Source of the DNA: Imperialibacter sp. EC-SDR9
GTDB lineage: Bacteria > Bacteroidota > Bacteroidia > Cytophagales > Cyclobacteriaceae
Length of the DNA: 64,000 nt
Assembly: GCF_902498805.1 (NCBI RefSeq)
Contig: NZ_LR701573.1
Coordinates: 1-64,000, forward strand
Direction of reading: 5' to 3'
In this document: piece after piece, positions 58,145 to 64,000 of the stretch
Numbering within the stretch: position 1 is the stretch's first letter
Layout of the letters: every line of letters begins with the position of its first letter
The notes under the pieces: generated by a model
What the model saw: the letters and a program-made list of their open reading frames with translations, nothing else
Told to the model about the DNA's origin: nothing
Database searches by the model: none
Program-made: the position numbers and the translations under genes

Positions 58145-59458
58145 TTATTGTAATCTTGTATAGTAAATTTTTAACTGGATGCTGTCTTTGGGCACAACAA
58201 ACCTGCTTAAGCTCGTAACATCATTGGTGCCAGGATAAATGAGCAGATCGTTTGTGTTAATTATGCTATCACGCAAGAGCTGAAAGAAAAAAGTCGGCGT
58301 ACCGCTGTATGACCTGGAAGCCGAGTCGTACAGTGGAAACAGGGGGCGAGGCGAACTGGGATTGCCGTAGCTGACATCGCTTAGAATAACATGATTGGCA
58401 ATTCGGTTAGCCAGGCCAATGTTTGCCCCAATTATTTTATTCGTACTATCAGCAAATATATACATAAAGCTATTTGGGGGCATGATTCGATAGTCGACCG
58501 AAGTCAATTCATCAATAGCCCCGAGCTTTATCTCAGCACGATTGACGATAATATTGCCCAGAGAATCCACAAACTTTCTGAACGGTCTGAGTGAAAGCTT
58601 GGTATAAATACCTGTTCCTCCCTGAAGATACATGTGACCTGATGGAGGAATAAACTCGTCGCTCTGCTCTACCAGGGCTCCCAGCTCGGTGCCTGCTCTG
58701 TCTGCGGTAACGCCGTTGTATCGTACCGTGGCGTCAAAGTTCAGCGAATAAACCAATGAATCAGCGCCGTCAGGTACATGATAGTGAACATTTACTTTAG
58801 AGTTTTCGGGGTGGAAACCAAAAATGAGTGTATTGTCTGCCCCCGGGATCAGAGCAAAGCCTTTTATCTCATTTTCCAGCTCAGAAACTGTTGTTCCATT
58901 TCTAACAATACTAAAGAAGTTGCTGGCCCATGCCGGAGTCGCCTTTATCCTTATTACTGTGTCTTTTGTCGGCGAATAAAAGAATTTTTTGGACGCAGCC
59001 GGCGTACGTGACAGGTACTTTGTTGAGTCATCCGAATAGTAGCTAACCCCGGAATACAGTGTGTCCGATAGCTGATAAACATTAATGGTCTGAAACGTGC
59101 TACCGTATTCGCCATAAATATAACTCAACTCAAAATCAAACATGATTGAGTCAAGAATGCCCTTGTCGTTGATGGCAACAAGCTCGCCGTTTCTCGTTAC
59201 CTGCGAAAAGGACTTAGCGGTAATGTCTCCAAAGAATGGATCTTTAAACCTTCCAACGAGCAGCCTTGAGTCGTTGGTTGTATTTATACTGTCAAAAAGA
59301 ATAACAGAAGATGGAAGAGTAAAAACCTCCTCATAAACACCTACATTATTTTCGTTTGGATTAAGCTCCAACCCTACTTCACTTGGGTTTTCACACCCAA
59401 AAAGCATTAGGGCCGCTCCAAAGAGCAACCCTGATGCAGTCCTACCCTGCAAGTTCAT
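58145..59458 (-). CDS. DUF4270 lipoprotein
   Basis: A 437-residue outer-membrane-associated lipoprotein (RTASGLLFGAALMLFGCENP, Cys22). GLELNPNENNVGVYEEVFTL after the lipid anchor, SRLLVGRFKDPFFGDITAKS and the beta-rich body are typical of DUF4270. The family is restricted to Bacteroidota and its function is unknown. The gene overlaps the glycosyltransferase-like gene by 17 bases and precedes glmS, an arrangement repeated in the phylum. The conserved neighbourhood hints at an envelope-sugar or surface role. Confidence 0.88.
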   Translation of the reverse strand: MNLQGRTASGLLFGAALMLFGCENPSEVGLELNPNENNVGVYEEVFTLPSSVILFDSINTTNDSRLLVGRFKDPFFGDITAKSFSQVTRNGELVAINDKGILDSIMFDFELSYIYGEYGSTFQTINVYQLSDTLYSGVSYYSDDSTKYLSRTPAASKKFFYSPTKDTVIRIKATPAWASNFFSIVRNGTTVSELENEIKGFALIPGADNTLIFGFHPENSKVNVHYHVPDGADSLVYSLNFDATVRYNGVTADRAGTELGALVEQSDEFIPPSGHMYLQGGTGIYTKLSLRPFRKFVDSLGNIIVNRAEIKLGAIDELTSVDYRIMPPNSFMYIFADSTNKIIGANIGLANRIANHVILSDVSYGNPSSPRPLFPLYDSASRSYSGTPTFFFQLLRDSIINTNDLLIYPGTNDVTSLSRFVVPKDSIQLKIYYTRLQ

Positions 59459-60254
59459 TATATAGATTGTAGTGTCTGTCTAAAAAGTTTTCGTCATTTT
59501 CGATAACGTTGAATTTCTTTTCTTTGGATAATTCGTTGGTTAAATTATTCAGGCTTTCACTTTCTTCTTCTTCTGCTCTGATGACAGCGTCCGAATATTC
59601 AATACCCATCTTAATAAAACCTTCGTAATCTGCAGACTTAAGTGGATTCAACATGCTATCCTCGATGTCAATCATTTTCACCTTTTCAAGCAGGTTGTCC
59701 CCAAACTTGAAAGAGAAAGCGTTGTCGTATATTGTCAAGACACACTTAGCCGTCTGAAAGATGGGATCATTCTTGTAAGTTGTTTTTACATACAACGGAA
59801 TCAGGCTTGTCATCCAGTCGTTGCAGTGGATAATGTCTGGTGCCCAACCCAATTTCTTTACAGTTTCGAGCACACCCTTGCAGAAGAAAATAGCTCTTTC
59901 ATCATTATCGCTATAAAATTTATCTTCTTTGTCGTGAAACACAGACTTTCTGTGGAAGTAATCTTCATTATCGATGAAGTATACCTGTAATTTAGCGTTC
60001 GGGATAGAAGCAACCTTAATAACAAGAGGCTTCTCCTCATCTCCCACGGCAATGTTAATGCCGGACAATCTTACTACTTCATGCAGTCTGTTTTTTCGCT
60101 CGTTGATCAACCCAAAACGTGGAACAAGAATCCTGATTTCCATGCCTCTTTCCTGCATAGCTTGCGGCAGTCTTCTCACGAATTCTGCTACTTGAGTTGT
60201 TTGAAGAAAGGGATTGATTTCGCTGGCTACGTATAGAATGCGAAGTTTTGCCAT
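59442..60254 (-). CDS. One-domain glycogen/starch synthase-like protein
   Basis: A 270-residue protein corresponding to the N-terminal GT5 domain of glycogen synthase only. RILYVASEINPFLQTTQVAE (about 4-23) replaces the usual KTGGLGDV loop with FLQTTQVAEFV, and DIIHCNDWMTSLIPLYVKTT (about 139) resembles the family's HxHDW block. The C-terminal ADP-glucose-binding Rossmann domain is absent, so it should not be an active synthase. It is conserved in this place in Bacteroidota, divergent from panC. A regulatory or binding role is inferred. Confidence 0.83.
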   Translation of the reverse strand: MAKLRILYVASEINPFLQTTQVAEFVRRLPQAMQERGMEIRILVPRFGLINERKNRLHEVVRLSGINIAVGDEEKPLVIKVASIPNAKLQVYFIDNEDYFHRKSVFHDKEDKFYSDNDERAIFFCKGVLETVKKLGWAPDIIHCNDWMTSLIPLYVKTTYKNDPIFQTAKCVLTIYDNAFSFKFGDNLLEKVKMIDIEDSMLNPLKSADYEGFIKMGIEYSDAVIRAEEEESESLNNLTNELSKEKKFNVIENDENFLDRHYNLYNELAG

Positions 60255-60293
60255 AAGAGTATTGATTTATATTTGACGGAACAAAACGAGCCA

Positions 60294-60301
60294 CAAAAGT
60301 A
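60294..60301 (-). promoter_or_regulatory. -7 box of the GT5-DUF4270-glmS group
   Basis: On the minus strand TACTTTTG, an exact -7 match, 40 bases before the GT5 ATG. It would drive the whole group down to ridA. Confidence 0.55.
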
Positions 60302-60382
60302 CAAAAAAATAACGTGCTTTCCATACATATTCCCTTTTATAACTTAGTTTTGCTGCCCTTTAGCTCACTCATAATCAGTGCT

Positions 60383-61240
60383 GTGGAGATAGTAACGTCC
60401 CCTGTAGAATGTCGAAAAAAGATACTTTCTCTGACTGTGGAGGGGAAAAACATAGGGTTTGTTCCTACGATGGGGGCCTTGCACGATGGACACATGGAGC
60501 TGGTCAGACAGGCAAAGTTGTCCTGTGATTTTGTTGTGGTTAGCATCTTTGTAAATCGAACACAGTTCAACAACGAAGAGGACTTCAAGAAATACCCAAA
60601 GTCATTTGATAGTGATGCAGAGAAGCTGAGGCAGTCGGGATGTGATATCGTTTTTGCGCCGTCAGATGGCGATATGTACCCGGGGACTCCTGAGGTGAAG
60701 ATAACGTTCCCCGGCCTGCAAAAATCTATGGAGGGGCACTATCGCCCGGGTCATTTTGAGGGTGTTGCCCTTGTCGTTTCGAAGCTGCTGCACGTGGTGC
60801 CGGCACAAAAGGCCTTTTTCGGCAGGAAGGATTGGCAACAGGTGCTTATTATTAAGCAGTTGGTCAGAGATTTACACTTCTTCTCAGAAATTATTTCTGT
60901 ACCGACAGTGAGAGAGCCAGATGGGTTGGCTATGTCTTCAAGAAATCAACGTTTGAGTGAGAAGGAACGATCGTTAGCGGTGATTTTCAGCAAAAGCCTG
61001 TATATGGCGAGAGAAAAACTTCTTGCGGGAGAGAGTGTAGAGGGAGCAGTTGCTTCCGTCAGGCAAGCATTTGATCGCCTGCCTGAAGTAAGACTTGAAT
61101 ACTTTGAAATAGCGAACCGTGAAACTTTAGAGCCTGTACAAAGTGTTGAGACGAATGTACCTGTTTCCTTGTTCATTGCAGGGTATGTGGGTGACGTTCG
61201 ATTGATTGATAATATCTTCCTTCAGGAAGAAACTGAATAA
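60383..61240 (+). CDS. panC: Pantothenate synthetase
   Basis: A 285-residue enzyme joining pantoate and beta-alanine with [23 protein letters not shown] (about 28-47) has the HIGH-type box, and [35 protein letters not shown] (KMSKS-like) complete the site. The open frame reaches 60314, but the GTG at 60383 starts [15 protein letters not shown] and gives the family length, so I use it. panD follows four bases later. Confidence 0.92.
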   Translation: MEIVTSPVECRKKILSLTVEGKNIGFVPTMGALHDGHMELVRQAKLSCDFVVVSIFVNRTQFNNEEDFKKYPKSFDSDAEKLRQSGCDIVFAPSDGDMYPGTPEVKITFPGLQKSMEGHYRPGHFEGVALVVSKLLHVVPAQKAFFGRKDWQQVLIIKQLVRDLHFFSEIISVPTVREPDGLAMSSRNQRLSEKERSLAVIFSKSLYMAREKLLAGESVEGAVASVRQAFDRLPEVRLEYFEIANRETLEPVQSVETNVPVSLFIAGYVGDVRLIDNIFLQEETE

Positions 61241-61244
61241 GAAA

Positions 61245-61595
61245 ATGCAGATTGAAATTCTTAAGTCAAAAATTCACAGAGTTCGAATTACTCAGGCGGA
61301 GCTTCACTATGTGGGCAGCATCACAATTGATGAAGACCTGATGAAGGCTGCCAACCTTATTGAGAATGAAAAGGTGCAGATCGTGAATGTTAATAATGGT
61401 GAACGCCTTGAAACCTATGTGATTAAGGGAGATGCCGGAAGTGGGGAGATTTGCCTCAATGGGCCGGCAGCCCGGAAGGCGCAGGTAGGCGACGTCGTAA
61501 TAATCATTTCCTACTGTCACCTGGATTTTGAAGAGGCTAAAGCTTTTAAGCCGACACTCATTTTCCCTGACGACAATAACAAACTAATCAGTTGA
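61245..61595 (+). CDS. panD: Aspartate 1-decarboxylase
   Basis: A 116-residue pyruvoyl enzyme that makes beta-alanine for PanC. It self-cleaves at Gly24-Ser25 in [29 protein letters not shown] and [19 protein letters not shown] are conserved. The start at 61245 ([20 protein letters not shown]) is the exact family start; an upstream in-frame start overlapping panC is not used. The 3' end overlaps the next gene by four bases. Confidence 0.95.
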   Translation: MQIEILKSKIHRVRITQAELHYVGSITIDEDLMKAANLIENEKVQIVNVNNGERLETYVIKGDAGSGEICLNGPAARKAQVGDVVIIISYCHLDFEEAKAFKPTLIFPDDNNKLIS

Positions 61596-62617
61596 GAAAA
61601 ACTATCACCAGTGTTGTCCGATACGTTTTAACCCTCGCCCTTGCCTTTGCTCTCCTTTGGTGGCTTTTTAAGGACATCGACCTGGATGACTTCATGTCAC
61701 AGCTTAACAAGGTAGAATACGGCTGGGTGTACCTGTCTATTGGCATATCTTTTTTTGGTTATTGGGTAAGGGCCTACAGATGGAACCTGCTGTTCAAGTC
61801 TCTTGATGTATCGGTTAGTACTTTCAGGCTATTTTTAGCAGTCATGGTAGGTTATTTGGCCAACATGGCGTTTCCCAGGATGGGGGAGGTTAGCCGATGT
61901 GCTATCCTCAGAAGGACAGACAACATCCCCATGTCTACCTCCATAGGCACTGTGGTTACAGAGAGAGGGGTTGATCTAATCTCCCTCTTATCGGTGCTGG
62001 CCGGCGCTATGCTAGTCGAGTTTGGTAAAATATCGTCGTTGCTTGGCGATATGTTCAGCAGACTATGGGCAGGGCTTTCGGCCACGCAACTAATCATTAC
62101 GGTGGTGATTATCGCTACAGTGGTTGTTCTTATCTATTTTATGATCAAAAGGTTTCAAAAAATGCCGGCCTTCGCAAAGCTCAAGGAATTCCTTGTCAAC
62201 CTGGGCCATGGCATCGGCAGCATAACTAAACTTAAGTCTCCTGCTCTTTTTATTCTGAGCACTGTGGCTATGTGGGCGACTTACTTTTTTATGTCGTACG
62301 TTATCGTATTCTCTATGGAAGAGACAGCATGGCTTGACTTAAAGGCAGGTCTGGTGCTATTGGCGATGGGTGGAATTGGCATGGCCATGCCAGTTCAGGG
62401 AGGAATTGGCACATATCATGCCTTTGTGGCAGGAATTTTACTGTGGTATGGCATCGGAGAGCAAACAGGCGTATTTTTTGCTACACTGCTTCATACGTCA
62501 CAGGTCGTAACCATCCTGGTGTTGGGAGGCGTATCGATTCTTGTGGCAGTGCTTTTACCAGTAAAGAACCAAATTGAAAACAGCGTCGAAAATCAAGGAT
62601 CGGAAGGCGGCCAGTAG
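61592..62617 (+). CDS. Flippase-like membrane protein (LPG synthase TM / UPF0104 family)
   Basis: A 341-residue protein with about eight membrane helices. [20 protein letters not shown] (about 52), [20 protein letters not shown] (the conserved NxxFPRxGEvxR block) and [20 protein letters not shown] are typical of the AglD/MprF-TM superfamily. These move or modify lipid-linked molecules. It starts with TTG, its stop codon region overlaps the panD end, and it overlaps the next gene by 44 bases. Substrate unknown. Confidence 0.85.
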   Translation: MRKTITSVVRYVLTLALAFALLWWLFKDIDLDDFMSQLNKVEYGWVYLSIGISFFGYWVRAYRWNLLFKSLDVSVSTFRLFLAVMVGYLANMAFPRMGEVSRCAILRRTDNIPMSTSIGTVVTERGVDLISLLSVLAGAMLVEFGKISSLLGDMFSRLWAGLSATQLIITVVIIATVVVLIYFMIKRFQKMPAFAKLKEFLVNLGHGIGSITKLKSPALFILSTVAMWATYFFMSYVIVFSMEETAWLDLKAGLVLLAMGGIGMAMPVQGGIGTYHAFVAGILLWYGIGEQTGVFFATLLHTSQVVTILVLGGVSILVAVLLPVKNQIENSVENQGSEGGQ

Positions 62618-63065
62618 CCAGGTATCTAGTTGGCATGCCGAAGGGCTTTCAGTGGTGTTTACCAATGGATGTTTCGATATCCTGCACCTTGGTCATGTCG
62701 ACTATCTTGAAAGGGCGAGGCAACTTGGCGACAAGCTGGTAGTGGCGCTGAACACGGATGCGTCGGTTCAGCGACTGAAAGGGCCGGAAAGGCCTATCGT
62801 GAATGAGGCATCCAGGGCCAGGGTAATGGCCGCTCTCGGTTTCGTCGATTTGGTGGTCTTTTTTGATGAGGAAACGCCGAAAGAGCTGATCGAAGCCCTT
62901 CAACCAGATATTTTAGTGAAAGGCGGTGACTACACTGTTGAAACTATTGTAGGTGCCGATTTTGTTTTGAAGCACGGTGGAAAAGTTATTCCACTCCCAT
63001 TGATAGATGGGTATTCTACTACTACATTTGTGAATAAAATTAAGCTAAACGATAAAAACTTATGA
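62574..63065 (+). CDS. RfaE domain-II-type nucleotidyltransferase (heptose-1-phosphate adenylyltransferase)
   Basis: A 163-residue cytidylyltransferase-fold enzyme. [20 protein letters not shown] (about 26-45) holds the HxGH motif, [20 protein letters not shown] and [20 protein letters not shown] are typical of RfaE2, which makes ADP-heptose. The kinase half of HldE is not here. Start is a TTG at 62574 within the preceding gene (44-base overlap). It ends ATGA-overlapping the metallopeptidase. Confidence 0.88.
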   Translation: MKTASKIKDRKAASSQVSSWHAEGLSVVFTNGCFDILHLGHVDYLERARQLGDKLVVALNTDASVQRLKGPERPIVNEASRARVMAALGFVDLVVFFDEETPKELIEALQPDILVKGGDYTVETIVGADFVLKHGGKVIPLPLIDGYSTTTFVNKIKLNDKNL

Positions 63066-63754
63066 TGCTTCTTCTGATTGGTGTTGTATTTATGATTATC
63101 AGCTGGTCGGTGAGTAACAAGCTGAAAAATAAATTTAAAAAGTACTCTCAGGTTGGGTTAGCTTCTAACCTTAGTGGCCGTGAAATTGCCGAAAAAATGC
63201 TGGCAGATCATGGCATATATGACGTGAAAGTGGTGTCGGTAGAAGGCCAGTTGACGGATCATTACAATCCGGCCAATAAAACGGTCAATCTGAGCCCTGA
63301 AGTATACCATGGCAGATCCGCCGCCGCCGCTGCAGTGGCTGCACACGAATGCGGCCACGCTGTGCAACATGCTACTGCATATAGCTTCCTTGAGTTCAGA
63401 TCAGCGATGGTGCCAGTGCAGAACGTTACAGCCAGGGTAATGAATATTATATTCATGGCCATGTTGTTTGGTTCATTCTTCCTGCAGGGATTTATGCAAA
63501 CAGGACTTCTGATCATTATAGGTTGTTACTTTGTATTCACCTTGTTTGCTTTCGTTACCCTCCCGGTTGAGTTCGATGCGAGTAGCAGGGCGCTGGCCTG
63601 GATTGACCGCAAAGGTATTGTGACGTCAAAAGAGCACGAAATGGCAAAAGATGCATTGAAATGGGCCGCAATGACTTATGTGGTGGCTGCATTGTCGGCG
63701 CTGGTTACGCTGTTTTACTTTATTCTGTCCTACCTGGGCATGAGCAGAGATTAA
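63062..63754 (+). CDS. Neutral zinc metallopeptidase, membrane-bound (YugP type)
   Basis: A 230-residue Zn_peptidase_2 protein. An N-terminal helix ([20 protein letters not shown]), a catalytic [20 protein letters not shown] (HExxH-like HECGH, about 97), and three further membrane helices ([58 protein letters not shown]). [12 protein letters not shown] supplies the third metal-ligand region. Role unknown; ATGA overlap with the nucleotidyltransferase couples the two. Confidence 0.88.
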   Translation: MMLLLIGVVFMIISWSVSNKLKNKFKKYSQVGLASNLSGREIAEKMLADHGIYDVKVVSVEGQLTDHYNPANKTVNLSPEVYHGRSAAAAAVAAHECGHAVQHATAYSFLEFRSAMVPVQNVTARVMNIIFMAMLFGSFFLQGFMQTGLLIIIGCYFVFTLFAFVTLPVEFDASSRALAWIDRKGIVTSKEHEMAKDALKWAAMTYVVAALSALVTLFYFILSYLGMSRD

Positions 63755-63776
63755 CAAAATAATTTAAAGAAATGAT

Positions 63777-63807
63777 GGGGACTTGGGCATGGCTCAAGTC
63801 CTTTTTT
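63777..63807 (+). terminator. Intrinsic terminator after the metallopeptidase gene
   Basis: GGACTTG (63779-63785) pairs with CAAGTCC (63795-63801) and is followed by TTTTTT. Confidence 0.85.
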
Positions 63808-63845
63808 GTTTATTTTTAGCTCATACAATAACCCGCACATAACTG

Positions 63846-64000
63846 ATGATGAAATTTGATTTGACTGAAGAGCAGCTGGCAGTAAGAGATGCCGCAAGAG
63901 ATTTTGCGCAGAATGAATTGCTTCCCGGAGTAATTGAAAGAGATGAGCATCAAAAATTTCCGGCTGAGCAAGTCAAGATGATGGGTGAGCTTGGTTTTAT
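63846..64000 (+). CDS. Acyl-CoA dehydrogenase, 5' end only
   Basis: The first 51 codons of a gene cut by the window edge. MKFDLTEEQLAVRDAARDFA, then LLPGVIERDEHQKFPAE and MMGELGF are the N-terminal helical domain of acyl-CoA dehydrogenases. ATGs at 63846 and 63849 are both possible. The fragment is close in type to the gene at 3746 but more canonical. Confidence 0.85.
   Translation, partial: MMKFDLTEEQLAVRDAARDFAQNELLPGVIERDEHQKFPAEQVKMMGELGF

Noticed and set aside
1-64000. CRISPR array, rRNA operon, tmRNA or insertion sequence
   Set aside because: No regularly spaced repeats, no conserved rRNA or tmRNA segments and no transposase reading frames were seen on either strand.

Overview
The window is chromosomal DNA of a Bacteroidota bacterium, most likely an aerobic, pigmented member of the Cytophagales. 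The evidence is the -33 TTTG / -7 TAnnTTTG promoters in front of several genes, AT-rich leaders with no clear Shine-Dalgarno sites, gene orders typical of the phylum (rpsU-xer-hpf; panC/panD opposite a glycogen-synthase-like gene, DUF4270 and glmS), a PorE-like lipoprotein and a flexirubin-free carotenoid operon. There is no rRNA, CRISPR array, insertion sequence or prophage. Two tRNA genes are present (Phe and initiator Met).

Layout. 0-3.6 kb (minus): rfbB, galE and ugd, the nucleotide-sugar end of a polysaccharide locus. 3.7-8.7 kb (plus): an acyl-CoA dehydrogenase, rpsU-xer-hpf, a DksA/TraR relative without its zinc ligands, scpB and rluB. 8.9-15.7 kb: tRNA-Phe, two HdrC/HdrB-like Fe-S proteins, a conserved small protein, a PorE-like OmpA lipoprotein, a 2H phosphoesterase and purM. 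15.7-21.3 kb (minus): an acyltransferase, a BASS transporter, three tandem secreted tail-collar-like proteins and era. 21.4-26.0 kb (plus): tRNA-fMet, der, a small lipoprotein, a SprT-like protein, then an AT-rich cassette of three unrecognised genes. 26.0-28.6 kb (minus): a hypothetical protein, murQ, a BadF-type sugar kinase and a cytochrome-b5-like protein. 28.8-35.3 kb: M19 dipeptidase, DUF1223, PadR plus a MacB-like permease, and two paralogous small lipoproteins.

35.4-42.1 kb (minus) is a carotenoid locus. crtZ, ispH, a fused CrtYcd-type cyclase, crtB, crtI and an ECF sigma gene form one tight operon. Upstream lie a MerR regulator carrying the W-x9-EH and ExH residues of CarH/LitR B12 photoreceptors, and cruF. 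The promoter before the sigma gene lies inside two copies of one inverted repeat set 43 bp apart, so light- and B12-controlled pigment synthesis is the natural model.

42.2-49 kb: DUF4286, a serine hydrolase, a GNAT acetyltransferase, an outer-membrane-like protein, a prolyl oligopeptidase and serS. 49-64 kb: rho, a saccharopine-dehydrogenase-like enzyme, a methyltransferase-like membrane protein, an AIM24 protein, gltX, ridA, glmS, DUF4270, a one-domain GT5 protein, then panC, panD, a flippase-like membrane protein, a rfaE2-type nucleotidyltransferase, a zinc metallopeptidase and the start of a second acyl-CoA dehydrogenase cut by the window edge.

The strongest candidates for new biology are the CarH-like regulator with its doubled operator and ECF sigma gene, the unassigned three-gene cassette at 24.1-26.0 kb, and the tandem tail-collar proteins.
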